Shown here: positions 51,151 through 64,000 of the stretch, piece after piece
Numbering within the stretch: position 1 is the stretch's first letter
Layout of the letters: every line of letters begins with the position of its first letter
Source of the DNA: Ifrita kowaldi
Taxonomy: Eukaryota; Chordata; Aves; Passeriformes; Cinclosomatidae
DNA: 64,000 nucleotides
Direction of reading: 5' to 3'
Assembly (NCBI GenBank): GCA_013398055.1
Contig: VZRS01003938.1
Coordinates: 29,065 to 93,064, forward strand
Translations under genes and position numbers: made by a program
The notes under the pieces: model-generated
The model's database searches: none
What the model was told of the DNA's origin: nothing
The model's input: only the letters and a program-made list of their open reading frames with translations

Positions 51151-54100
51151 AGCAGAAGAAGATACTGACCCTATTAGTTCTGCAACTTTGGCATGTGCTG
51201 AGCAGGTGAAACATTGCACAGGCACTCCTGCCTCCTGTTTGTCCTTTTTTCATCTCCTCTCCGTTTTTGCAGGGAGCAGTGATGAATTCTGTGCCCCAGG
51301 AAACAGTTTGAATGTGGGATCTATCTTGGGTACTGCATGGTAGTTTCTTACTTCCCTGAAGTGTTATCATCCCTCACACAGTAGGTGCCTGCTGCTAGAT
51401 CAGGTTCAGGTGCTGCTTCTCTATTTTACAGTTAGATGATTAACTCTTCCAGGATATTAGGTAAAGTTTCGAGTTGTAATCTGCTGGTAAAGGGTCTCTA
51501 TTATATTACTATCCAGATACCCAAGAACAGTTGCACTGCTGAGAAATACTGCATTTACAGCTACTGCTGATGTGGTGCACAGCTTTTGAACCTCTGATTC
51601 AGACCACAGAAGTCAAGTGTGGATCTCTGTGGAGCAAGGTGGTTATTCAGTAGTGAAGAGTTTCACTGGTTAACAATCTTAACTACGTATCATTTATGTC
51701 CTAGCATAATAGAGTTCATAATTTTATGAAATTATTGTAAAGATATACTCAGGTGAGAGACAATGTAAACCATGATTAAGAAATCCATTTAATGGGAAAT
51801 TTTCTGGAAGCAAAAATTTACAGTATGCAAGCTACTGAACAGTTATTCAAAAGAGGCAAAGGTTGAAATGAGAAAGGTGTTCTAGGACACATAATACTTG
51901 CCCACCTTAAGTGAGCACCTTTTCAAATTAAATTCTAAAACTAAGAAAATACAGTTACAAAGATAAGATTGGAAACTAATCCCAATTCAAATTCTCTTCT
52001 AATAGTTTCTTCTTTTGCCAGTGGTCCTGTGTGCTTCACTGACCCTTCATAATTTCTCAAGTATGTAGATTGTTACTACATTTTAATCCCAGTTTGGTCA
52101 TACATTAGTGCTCCACTGGCTCATTGGAAAAAACTAACTGGAGATGGACAATTTAGTGGCCAAAAATTACCCCTAAAAACTTCACTCTTGAGATATTCTG
52201 GGTATGAAGGGATTCAGAGAAAATTAAGACAAAGCAAGAGGATTTTTTACCAAGTTATAAAAATGCTGATATTCTCCTTGCCAAACAGGAATAATTTTAC
52301 TTATATTATTGTAAAATGTGGATCTTTACATCCATGATTGACTGGAAATGGTATTGCAATAAATATTATTCCTATGTGCAGGAGTTGTAGGGAAAAAATG
52401 CAAGCAGTTAATCCATGTTTATGCATTATAAGTAACTGCTTATTTAGAGTTAAATGCCTACTGTTGTTTTTCATCTTAAAATTCATATGTGATCTCATTC
52501 CTCCATATTCTTTCAGTTAGCGAAAGTGAGCAGGATTCTCTTCAGTGAAATAGATTCAACAGGATGACTTTAGCATAAGAAATTTCTAGAATTACACAAA
52601 ATTGTAATCAGGTAATTCTGTTCCTGGATATTCCTAGAAAGCTATATTGTGTCAGGCAACTATACAAACCTAAACTAAGGATTTGCTTTCTGTAAGAATT
52701 AGACATAGTCTTATGCTTTGAATGTGTTTCATTCATGAACAGGTTCACACAATAAATGTGTTTATGCAATCTCTTTATAGAGAAATACAGCAGCTGGACA
52801 AAGTCAGTAATATTGTGCACAGTTCTTCAAATTTCTCCTTCAAAGTTCTTCTCATCTAGTATGTCTTATTTGTGTCCACTGTAATACTGTTACTGAGAAA
52901 GTACTCTCCAGTTTTCCAGGGCATCTGATTTCATTATTTAATGTTTGTTTTCATATATTTTCTTTCTTCCCAAATTAGAATGATTCCAGTAATCTACTTT
53001 TAATGTAAACTATTGATATTATTTTAGAAAAAAGTCTTTACACCCAGGGGAATCCCCTGAACTTGCATTGGCACTGTGGCACTATTTTCTTTAGGCCTGG
53101 AATACTTTTCTTCTGCATTGTATTGAAAAAAAAAAGTCTTTTACTATAAATAAGAAAGAGTACCAAATCTGTTAGCACAATAGTAATTGGCTTAGTTTTC
53201 AGAATTCCTAAGCACCTGATATAATTGTCAGTTTGGCAAAATATATCAGTCAAGAAGTTCCAAAAGATCTGTCAGAGCACCTCCAAGAGTTTGACACAAC
53301 TTGCAGAGTACCTGCAAATATTCTCCACAGGTATAAGAGAATAAAATCTGTCCCCTTGACTGCAGTGCTCTGTGACAAGTTCTTTTGGAAAACCTTGAAC
53401 ATCCATAAGCCTCCTGAATAGTAAACTGGGTTAATCTTTGCTCATGCCTTAACAGGATATAGGATGTTAAGAGTGTGCTCATCATTACTAATTCTGTGTT
53501 CTTTGCTTGGACATTGGAGATAAGCTTGGTTTCATTAAATTACACAAAACAAGGAACCTTAGGAAACTATTGCTTTAATGTAGCAATAAATGAAGAATTT
53601 TTAATGTTCTTTTAAAAAGTCTGAGGTAGGAATAGTACACATCACTGCAAGTAACTCAGCTTCAGTATGCTGTCACAGACAAAGATGCATATAAAAGTAA
53701 TAGGATGAAAAATAACAAGAATAACTTAATACTTTTGAAGACACTACAGTAGTCTTCTGCACTGAAATGCTGTACTGGCCATTCCTTTTCAAGAAGAGTG
53801 TTTCAGTTCTAAAGGTGGCTAAGAAATGGATAATTTCCATTGGCCAGGCATAGAAAACACTTGTGAAAAAAACCAAAAACTACATGGACTTCTCACTTCT
53901 TAACTTCTTTGAGTGGCCTTCTCTTGTAAAACACAATGTTATAAGAATAGGTTTTTTAAAATAAAAGGGCCTAAAAATAAAACACAGTAAGAACAAAAGG
54001 AATAAGATCTGTGTCTTCCTTCTCTTACCAGAAAAGTTAGCAGCAAGTAAACAAAATATTAAAAAGAGGATTATTCAAAATTTATAATAGGATTCTTTTT

Positions 54101-57100
54101 TTTTTTTCTAAAATGTGAACCTTTACAAATTACTATCTTGGTAAGTCTGATCTCTAAACTCAGGGAGATTAGAAGGTAGATGGGGTATTGATTCAGATTT
54201 ATAACTAGTGTTCCAAATAAGAGACCTTTGAAGAGGGATCCAACCTGTTATCTCATAGCAATCACTGCCAAAACTACTACAGGGCACAGCTGAGACGAGA
54301 CAGGTCTGCTGCATACTGGAGATGCACTAGAAAGGGGCTCCTACCAGGAACAGAGCTACTTCCTTGCTCCATATGGACTGATCCAGCCACATCAGTCACC
54401 AGGCTTCTGTCACCCACAGCATTTAAAGTCAGGGTGAACGCATGCCCTAGCAAGGGGAGTGGATTGTCCCCTTATCTACTGGCAAGTCCTGAGCACTATT
54501 AATATACCAAATCTTTGATATGCTCCCATCAGGGAAAGGATACTCTCCTAAACTTGGGGTCTGGGCACTGGTTTCTCTTCATGGATTACAAAGAGGGGCA
54601 GTTCTGGCGCTCACAGGCCTTATCTGCTTTCTGTAGCTGAGAGGATGGACATGTAAGCCATCTCCAGCATCTGCTGAGGACCTAGATCAAGCTTGCAAAA
54701 ATGATAAGATTTTTTCACTAGTAGGACTATTCTTAAAAGAGCAAATACTTTACACCAGCAAGCCAGTTTTCACTGCTCAGGAGTAGGCTAAAATGGTATT
54801 TGTATTCTACATAGATAAAATCTTCTTCCAGAATTTATCACTGACATTTAATTACTCACATTCTTGTGTTTTAAGAAATTCAGTGATGGTGACACTCATA
54901 TTGAGAAAATTTTTTTGTATACATACTGTATTTCTGGCCAAAACATCACCTCTCCTTCTTTTAACTACACTTTTCAATCCCCGTGTCTCAGATATTTTTT
55001 TAAACATCTTCTGTCACATCTATTTTGGAAGTGCAGCTTTTTTTTATCCCTCATTACCATTCTTTCCACCTCACATAGTTCATCTCTATAGTTCCAGTAT
55101 TCCTTCATAGTGACTGCTGTCTTGTTTTCATTTCTAGCTCTGCTGCAATGAGTCATTTTCATACTACAGATCAGAGACCAGTAAGCAATACTGATCCACT
55201 TGAATGGCTTCTACCTGCTTACAAAGAAATTGTTTATGAGCATACTAGGGGGCATTTTCAAGCAAGTTCACACTTTGCATCATAATAAACAGAAATTACA
55301 CTCTTCCCTCCAGTGCGGGACTGTGCAATCACTTCCAATGCTGCAGCACCCAACTTCCCAGCCTGCTTGCATTCCTGGTATTACATAAGTACACACGTAG
55401 ATACAAACATATTGGCAGAGTTTGTGCCTACCATAAAGCAGCCACCCTTCTGCAAATGTAAATCACTACATTTCATTAGAAAATGACACCTATAATTGTA
55501 TGTCTTTTCAATAATGCCTCCTGTATTTCCCTTGCTGTAGATTCACCATCCTCACCTAGAATCTGCAATAACATCTGCCACTGTCTTCTAGGACAGTTTT
55601 CAAAAGTAAGCCTTTGGACAATGTCTACAGAATATATGTTAACATGTGCAAAGAAACACTTTTGTAGAAAGACATGAGCAAACATTAGCTGGCATATACA
55701 TTTGATCCGTGCAAACACTTGCTTGTAGAAATGAAAGCATTACACTCAAAACAGCTGAACAAGATTAGAAGGAGTAAAACTGAATACTTTATTTTACGCA
55801 GAGTAATTAGGTAATTTAGGTTCACATCAAAATAGGTTTACGAATTCTTTTTTATCCCTGATGAAACCAGAAACTGAAAGAGGTTTTGTGGCTGCAAATA
55901 AAAGGAAAATAGATAAACACATCATTTCATAGTAGGTGTCATTATTTTCTTCTTTATTCAGTAATCCTGCTAGACTAAGCCACCCAGTACCTTGCAAATT
56001 TTCAATCTTCTTCTCCATTTGTTCAGGAGATCCAGCCCCACAGGACAGCACAAAGTGGATTGAGCAGAGACACTCTTGTGCCACCCTTTTGGTATTTTTC
56101 TGCATTGCATAGATAGCTATTCATCAGTGCAGAAGCAGAAAGGACAGTGTTCACCTGCAAGTCTCAGCTGCCAGACCTCAAAGGCATGAATGCATTCTGT
56201 GGTTTTTCTTGTTCAACATTAAACAGCCTCATAAGGAGATATGCAAAACCTTCTGTTCTAATCCCCTCATGCACAGAAGGGAACATGAAAAGGGCATGAA
56301 ATGGAAGCACTGATGAACAGCTGAATGTTTGAGAAAGCAGAGATGGGGTTTATTGATTTGTTTTTGTGAATAAACACAGCCAAACTTTTTATAATGTGGG
56401 GTTTGCTTCATTAATGCCACATTTCACATTGTAAATAAAATTGTGGATATTTGAGTAAAATATAAAGTATTTTTTCTTTTTCTGTTATGCAAAATATGCT
56501 CATAAAGCACAATTAATAAAAATCCTGGTGAAGTTGAACAAGAAATTGCCAAAGCTGAACTGGCTCTACAGACTAGGTAAAGAGTACATACAGAGATTAA
56601 AATAATTTTAAACTACCAGTCATATAGCAGCTTCACCTCTTGGAATGACTGTCCTGTCAGTTATGTAGCACGCGCATGGGAAGGGCAGCAAGGCAAAAAC
56701 TCATCCAAACTGTCACAGGTGTATTAGCTGAATGACAAATGAATATGGTGGCATTAGCTTGTAGTGAATCCTCCTTTTCCTACATATCTAACAGGAGAGA
56801 TGAAATGCTGAATTTAACATGCAAGACTAACAGTGACAACAGGTTGGCATGTTTTAAAGTATAATCAATCCTTGAATGCCTGATAAAACTCTCAGAGACT
56901 GTCAGAAAATTTCTAGCAAATACTATACAAGCCTCAAAATTCTGAAAGTAGCTTTAGGATCTGGGGTTCAAAGTGTTGTGTGCCTCTCTGGGTGTGCAAA
57001 CGCTGTTACTGCATTGAAGCAGACATAGAAGCCTGGTCCTGAGAAGACCTGAAAATGGCCAAATGGCTCCTGTGGCTCCTCCAAAGGGGACAGCACTAGA

Positions 57101-58481
57101 AGTTGCTGGGGTTCGGTGAGTATATGCACACTGCTCTTGGACAGGTGCCTATTAAATGGCCTCTCTGCACCTCCAAGGGGGGCTATTCCTGTTCCTATTC
57201 TAATGAAAGTGATTGATTTTTGTCTAGATGCAAGTGCCTTGTGTACTTTCCTGCAGAGTGACCCAATGAATCATCTCAAATTTCATGAGTAGACAATTGT
57301 AAGGGGAGGAGATTGGTTGCTTCTTCCCTCAGCTACAATACAGGTTGATTTTTAGGACCTGCTCTCTGAGATGGAGTTCATCCAGCCTGGCAGAAAAGAA
57401 AATCACTTCTTCTTCCCTACTGAGTTTAAGCAAAGAACACCCAGATACATATAGCTTACGTTTAAGAGGTGAACACAATGGCTGATGGTATTTAAAGGAA
57501 AACGTTATGCTCCTACCCCATCTGGAGAGAGTTATGAATAGAACCATTGGTGAAGTCTTGGGTTTGTGACCATGTCCCTGTCCTCTGCTCATATTCTGAC
57601 TAGCTGAAGCTCTGCACACTGAGTCACTAAACCCTGTAATCCACATCCCCTAACAAGTGGGGATCAAGTGCCTAGGAACAAGGTACATGGAGATGCAGGC
57701 AGATGTTGCCTCTTCACCCTTCAGAGAACATGGCTTGCTGAATACTGGAATTTCGTCCTTGAAAAGAATTTTCATTGCCAAGTAGTGTGTAACTACTTTG
57801 ATGACTTCTTGCTCTCAACACTGCCACTTGCACTGCTATTTCCTGAAACAGTACAGGAAGATCTCTTATCTATGTGCCTTGATCATTCTGCAGGAATGCT
57901 CACAAAGGGGAAAATAGATTCCCACTATGAGGCGCTTTCTTCTCCAGAGGATAGGATTCTGTGAGACAGAAAAACTAATTTTATTCAGACCAGCTTGAAC
58001 ACTGATAAATTTTCAATATTAGTAAAATTTCCTGAGAAAGAACTTTCAGGTCATACTTTGCAACACTAACAGCAGAGATTTTATGATTAAAACAAGAAGA
58101 TCTTTTCCATTTTTAACTTGGTTTTGATCTTCTGAAAAGATAAAGAATCTAAAATACTGGTCAGGGTAAAGAAACTACACTGCCAATACATTTTGCATGT
58201 TTGCATCAGACTAGTCTAATGTAGAATATATTCTGAATGTGTGAAGATGTATAGAATAATAGTTTCTATAGAGTAGTTTTTCTGTTGAGAAATGGTCTGG
58301 TTGTCCAAACTTTTTAAAGCAGTCTACAATGTTATACATATTTTTGAATGTCACTTTGTTAATACAAGAGATACTAATCTCATATATTGGGCTGCAGAAA
58401 TGTCTTTTACCCATCAGGAAGGAATTAAGTTTAATCCTATAGAAAGGTTTTCTTAATAGGGTAGGATTTCATGTGAAAAGT
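51151..58481. other. Long non-coding stretch
   Basis: About 7.3 kb with no recognised gene. T runs lie near 54096-54107, and there is mildly GC-richer DNA at about 54.3-54.7 kb and 57.0-57.6 kb. Open frames up to 105 codons have no recognisable motifs. Confidence 0.5.
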
Positions 58482-59085
58482 TGTCATGGTTTAACCCAAG
58501 CCAGCCAAAAAGCCCCAGGCAGCTGCTTGCTCATTCCCCCAGCAGAGATCAGGAAGAGAATGGGAAGGGTAAAAGCCAGAAAACTCATGGGTTGAGATAT
58601 AGACAGTTTAATAGGAAAAGCAAAATCCATGTAAACAAGCAAAGCAAAACAAGGAATTATTTCACTGCTTCCCATGGCAGGCAGGTGTTCAGCTATCTCC
58701 AGGAGAGCAGGGCCCCATCATGTGTAACGCTTGCTCGAGAAGACAAACACCATCACCACCATGGTCCGTCAACCAAAATGTTCCGCCTCCTTCTTTCTTC
58801 CCTGCAGTTTTGTATGTATTGAGCTGATGATGATGTCACATGGCCTGGAATATCCCTTTGGTCAGTGGAGGTCAACTGTCCCAGCTGTGTCTCCTCCCAA
58901 CCTCCTGTGCACCTCCAACTTCCTCAACAGTGTGGAAGTACAAACAGCAGAAAAGGCCTTGGCTCTGTGTGAGCCCTGCTCAGCAAAACAAAAACATCTC
59001 TGTGTTATCAAACCTGTGTTCAGCACAGGTCCAAAATACAGCCGCTGTGAAGAAAATTAACTCCATCCCAGTTGAAACCAGCACA
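58482..59085 (-). mobile_element. Solo endogenous retrovirus LTR, full length, minus strand
   Basis: Read on the minus strand it starts TGTGCTGGTTTCAACTGGGA and TGGAGTTAATTTTCTTC and ends GGGTTAAACCATGACA, the TG...CA boundaries expected of this neoavian LTR group. Length is 604 bases. Recognisable internal blocks are GGGATATTCCAGGCCATGTG and CCTATTAAACTGTCTATATC. The ATTAAA in the second block (plus-strand TTTAAT at 58607-58612) is the likely polyadenylation signal. Flanking five-base sequences are AAAGT on the left and AAATT on the right, a 4/5 match compatible with a target-site duplication. No gag, pol or env sequence adjoins it, so it is a solo LTR left by recombination. It is related to the deleted LTR at 9.6 kb but is a different subfamily and lies in the opposite orientation. 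Open frames inside it are not genes. Confidence 0.93.
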
Positions 59086-62000
59086 AAATTCTTAAGCCCT
59101 TTCATTTTAAAGTTAGTTTGATAATTAAAACTGTCTAGTCTTTTCCTCAAGAACACAGCAAAATTTTGGTTGAGTAATATGGAAATAAGGTATAAAGTAG
59201 AGAAGTGAGAAGAATTATACTTCAGGGAATGAAAATTTTATAAAACTTCCCATCAAGTTCTGGAATATAATTACAAGTATTTGTTTAGTTGTACAGCTTA
59301 TCTGGCCAGAGTAAGCTTGAAGCAGAGGTTACTGTGAGTTGAGTAATTCCCTACTTTGATAAATGCTTCCCTGTCTTCTACACCTGACCCAGCGGTGCTC
59401 TCAAGTAATCTAAGTGCCCTGTTTCCTGTGCAGCAGGGAAGGGTGAGAAGGAGGGGTAATGTGAAAGGTAGAGGGGTGGAGAAAAGAAGGTGCTGCAGAC
59501 ACAGCTAGCTAGAAAGGAACAAGATGCTCTTCTCTCAGCAATTGCCCTGCTCCTCTTCCCAAACTGATTTCTCAAACCAGCCTTCTCATAAATTAGGAAA
59601 GTAAGTACACAAATACAATTCAGTGTATATTGAGTAGGAAGTGCAATATAAAATTGAACATTTGCTTTCAACTTTTCCCTGCTTCCATTCGTTCTGCTAG
59701 TGCGCAAACTTTCCAGACTTGTTAAAGAGATTATTTCTGCGAGCGGGACCACAACATACATTGACATTTGTGTTTAATATGAGCCCATCCAAAAAACTTT
59801 AGGTGTGATGATGACAGCAATAAATGAACAGACTTCTGTGACGAGATTTGAATGTGCTGTGGAAATTGCAGTCTTTCGGGGTATCACAATTGCAGAAATA
59901 AATAAACAATCTCCTAGTAAACACAACCAAAGAAGCAACCTCACATTTTATACGTGCTTTGAATTGGGAGGGTTACTGACTGGAAGAACCTACCATCAAA
60001 GATTTGAAAGCACTCTTACACACCTGATAAAAGCAACGTCCATTTTTCACATTTGACAGCCTAATAAGGGAACCTGTTATTAAGTAACCTTGAAGGAATT
60101 TTCCAAATACAACAAAGACAGTGTAAATCTACAGCAACTCTGTTCTCACAGTAAAATGGAAGCACTGATGATAAGTACCTACGAAGAATAAACCCTTATT
60201 TTCAAAACATAGGCAAACTTACTTATTTAGAATCAATTGCTACATGAATCACAAATTACACATTTTATTGAGAGAAAAAGCACTGCTAACGTCCACCTTT
60301 GCAAGGTATAATCTTATATTTAGATTAAGTGCTGTTTCACTGCATTCAATGGGTCAAAATGCTTCAAAAACTACATTCTGCACAGTTAAAAGTAAATTCT
60401 CACACTTGATAATCCCATACACACTAAAAGTCACTCTGTGCCCTTGCACAGGCAGAAATAGAAAAAACTGTATTAAGTTATCATTTCAGTAATTGCACTG
60501 AGTTATCTGAGTTCTGTTACAAAACTGCGCCAATTTGTGAGAATAATAAAAGGCAGTCTGATTAAACGTAATGTAAGAGTCACCTGCTGAGCACCTATAT
60601 CAGCTGGCTAAAACAGTATTAACGTTGATGCAATTAGCTAGCTAAGAAATTCTTTGAAGGTGGCAGTATCCCTTGACAATGACAGAAAAGTAGAGGCAAG
60701 AAAGGAAGTCATTAGGTTTGTGTGACCTTCAGGTACTATAAAAATATCCAGGAAAGACAGGAAAGTTAATTAAGTAAAGAAATACTTTACCAGGTATTTT
60801 TTGGACCATATTCAATATTTCCAATACTTGCAATAAAAATAAAAAATGTTTTTAGTAAAAAAAAAAATAAACCCCCATCCCTTAATGCCCCTTGACTGGA
60901 CGAAGGGCATGCACCAACTCCAGATATTTCTTAAGCTACATTCCTATGAATGAAGACATCCCCACTTTTGAAAACTTTCATTACTGTTTTAGAGCTGTTG
61001 TCAATCCAGTGTCCTTATGTGTCACATCCTACATATCCCAGATTACAAATGAACCCGCACTGGGCGATGTTGCTGGAGAAGCAGAAGAAAGTGCAGATTA
61101 GTCAAATTGTATAAAATCAAAAGTAGAAACAGCAAAGCACACATTCTCCTAATACATAATTGCATTATCTGTATGGAGTCATGGTATTTTCCTTGCCCAA
61201 TTACTGTGGAACATTATCAAAAGGTCTTTGAAATAAGCACAGGTCCAGCAGAGGTGGGATTCCAGTTAGAGTATATTATTGCATGACACCAGAAGTTGCT
61301 GGGGTAAATCTTGGAGGAGTCTGGTGGGTAAAAGCCCTGCCAGACAGTATGGAAAAGGTGATTTACACACGTGGTTCATACGGTTGGTTTCCACGCCCAT
61401 CATCTCAGCAGCTATACTGCAGTCATTTGGTGTGGTCTCACAAAGCATTTTTATAGCTGTATAGATACCCTCACACGATCTTACGTTACTCTATTGCTGC
61501 TGGTGTTACCTCTGTTTTTATTAATGTGACTCTGCTTTCACTGAATGGCGTCTTTCAGTGTAACACTGAGCACTGCAATGTTTGTTTTTTTTACAAATTG
61601 GACAAGGTTTTTTCCTTTACTGCTTTCTAAAAAACCCTAGGCGTTGTGCAGAATATGCTTTGAGAATAGAACTTCCTAGGCTTTCTTTTTTTCTCTATTT
61701 AGTTTCCTTTTTATTAGTCTTTCTATATTTTTGACCTTTTTATGAGCACAGAATTCTGTTATTTTAACAGGAGTTTGGCTAATGCAAAATAGGGGCAATA
61801 GGGTAACAGCCAAAGCAGCTTTCTAATTTCTTTTATTGTAATCTCTAAGTGTTGTATCTCCGTCACATGTTGCCATGTGAGCTTTTCAAATGACTAGCCA
61901 ATACAAGTCACTTCAAATATTTCATTATGGTTTTTCTCCTCTCAAAAATCTAATTTTTCTTGTGTCTGTTGTGTTTCCTGTCCTGATGTTAATACAGTTT

Positions 62001-64000
62001 TGCTCAATACTGCGCAGCAGTATTTATCTTGTTCTTGCAATTAGAGAGGTTAGAAAAAAACCCTATTTTCGAATATCTCCATTGATCATAATTATCAAGT
62101 GAGATCTGCAGTAACTCAGTAACTGTTTCTCTCTTACTTTATATTAAGGTGTGCATGCACATGTGTGTGTAGACACACACATGTAAAATCAACCTTTTTG
62201 GCACAGCAGAAACAGGACCTGTAACAATCAGTAAGAGCAGTTCCACCCAATATAAAATGAAAAGGTAGGAAAAAAACCGAAGCTTTATCCCAAACAGATA
62301 ATGTTTCTTTCATAGGGGTTCACTGTTACCATGTTAGCATGATTTAGCAGTTCTGAGCTGCCACACTAATTAACATGTGGTACAAAAGAACGTAACAATT
62401 CAGTTCACACAAAGAATAGAGTTTATTTCTGAAAACAAATACACTCATTTTTGAAAATGAACTTCAAAAATATTTAGCAATGGAAGACAGAATAAATCGC
62501 ATTTTTCTGTTCTTTCTCATTAATCATGCCACAGAGGAGAAGGTTTACCTGTTTAGCTCTGAAAATGTAAACTCTCCACAATTCTTGAAATTGTGATGAG
62601 CTATCCCAGACTGCACAATGAAACTGAAGTGAAACCTTAGCTGATCAGTTTTCTAACAAGCTGTGTGATGAGTATGACCTCTTGTGTTAGACATGGGAAT
62701 ATTCATTTTTTTATTCACACAATGAAACAACCAAGCAACTAGACTAAATATCTAAAAGCTAATAACAGCACTGTCCTTGCATTTCAACAAACAAACAAGA
62801 CAGCAGGAGTAGAGGTGTAAAATTTGGGACTTTTGACTTCTATAGAAGAATTAGAAAAATAAATGCAATGATTTCCCCACAGAGAAAAAAGATACCAAAT
62901 ATTTAAGTATAACAAAACTTTAAACACATTTTTTTTTCCTCTTCACAATTCTAATATAAGCTTCCATGATGAGTGTAGATGAAGTTACAGGACAGAGTCT
63001 TGGTGACTTCTAAATAAAACATGGAGATTTACGAATTTCTTAAAAGGCTCTTCAAGGTAAACTAGGTCATGAGGTAAAATGAAAGCTTAATAGAAAGTAC
63101 CTTTAAGCAAAATTAAGGACACAGCATGAATAGAAAAGAAACCTTGCCTATCTAATCTTTAACTAGTTCACAAAACATGTATTTTGAAAACATACTTCAG
63201 CATGACTTTTATTTACAGAATAGTAAAAGCCCAGGTTCCCAGGGATTTTAATTTTCAAAGGTTCCTGAGATTCATGTATTGGGACCAGTGAGACAGAATA
63301 ATAGCACCATGTTTTTTCAAAGAAAATGGAATATCTGAAGCTGTGTTAAACAGCCTGTTTGTTCTTAAAAATAAAAGCACCTTTTCTCTTGGCCATTGGT
63401 GTTTAGGGAAACTAGTGCGATATTGAGCATCCAGATACACTTTAGCGTAACTTAAAAACTAAAGTATTTTATCATTCATGCAATGAAGTGCGTGTGTATT
63501 TTTATTCAAAACTTGGTTGTAAAATGAATTTTTATTTATCACAAGGTATTATGATGTTGTGTATCATATATATGCCTGTTTACGAGTGCATTTGCAAAAT
63601 AACATGCTATGTAAACATACTCAAATTTTAGTCTGTCTCTAAATAATTTATCTACATTGCAAGCCATGATATTTACCACATTAGTGAAGGTTGTTTTGTT
63701 GTGTGGATGACGTGTGTGGTTGCTTTAAAAGGTATATCTTGATTAGGAATTAACTATTTTAAATTTTCTAACAGAGCATATTTTAAAATTTCTTTAATGA
63801 CAGTGCCTCACTCATCTTTCTAAACTACAACTCATCTAAGGGTTTCAATGGGAATTAAATATCATGGGAGACAGAGAAATTACAAGGATGCAGGCTTTTA
63901 TCTTAGAAAGGCTTGGTGGATTTTGTCTTTAACATTGTTAAGACATTAAAGATGCAAGGAAACCTTCCACGCTATCAATATTGGCTGGGGGGGAAAAAAA
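59086..64000. other. Non-coding stretch to the window end
   Basis: No gene was recognised. An A run lies at about 60858-60869, and there is a perfect 12-bp inverted repeat at 62159-62184 (listed separately). The window ends in a run of G followed by a run of A (about 63986-64000). Confidence 0.5.
62159..62184. other. Perfect inverted repeat, 12-bp arms, 2-base loop
   Basis: ACATGTGTGTGT at 62159-62170, then AG, then ACACACACATGT at 62173-62184. The arms are exact reverse complements and made of GT/CA repeats. This could form a hairpin or cruciform, but a microsatellite origin is the simplest explanation. Confidence 0.85.

Noticed and set aside
58481..59121. Three open frames of 93-113 codons
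   Set aside because: They lie in the minus-strand solo LTR, which is non-coding in these frames.

Overview
The window looks like a piece of a bird nuclear genome, probably a neoavian such as a passerine. It is AT-rich and has no dense coding. It carries several fragments of CR1 LINEs with the octamer tail typical of bird and reptile CR1 (ATTCTRTG units, seen here as CATAGAAT in minus-strand copies). It also carries two long terminal repeats of the kind that start TGTCCTGGTTTCAGCTGGGA or a close variant, a widespread neoavian endogenous retrovirus LTR group. I found no intact protein-coding gene, rRNA, convincing tRNA, CRISPR array or bacterial-type operon. The window is best read as intergenic or deep intronic DNA. 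Every open frame I checked was a chance frame, a repeat translation or a relic.

Layout. From 1 to 9.6 kb there is plain AT-rich DNA with three short CR1 3' ends (3.2, 4.2 and 5.9 kb). At 9.6-9.95 kb there is an internally deleted plus-strand ERV LTR. At 11.82-11.99 kb there is a stretch with strong splice-site-like edges and an open frame, which is a candidate exon and not proven. At 12.64-13.18 kb there is an uninterrupted run of 538 T. It is joined on its right side to a minus-strand degenerate reading frame (about 13.18-13.90 kb) with stops and a frameshift. Read on the minus strand, this is a protein-like relic followed directly by a giant poly(A), the layout of a retrocopy. At 16.03-16.31 kb there is a (TTTTA)n array of about 55 units. 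At 21.84-22.04 kb there is an old tandem duplication of a 102-bp unit. At 22.9-23.4 kb there is a longer CR1 fragment.

From 30.76 to 30.86 kb there is a T/GT-rich tract. At 32.16-32.31 kb there is a (GGGAA)n microsatellite interrupted by a 98-base N gap. At 34.74-34.90 kb there is a MIR-like ancient SINE on the minus strand. At 35.3 and 36.7 kb there are two minus-strand CR1 fragments, the second with a perfect 25-bp duplication at its 3' end. At 51.0-51.15 kb there are two degenerate tRNA-like SINE heads. At 58.48-59.09 kb there is a full-length solo LTR on the minus strand. The rest, including the last 5 kb, shows nothing I can assign.

No genes work together here in any visible way. The most interesting spots are the giant poly(T) with its attached protein-like relic (poly(A)-tailed retrocopies are rare in birds because their CR1 LINEs do not use poly(A)) and the isolated exon-like segment near 11.9 kb. 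All identifications are by eye; no database search was possible.
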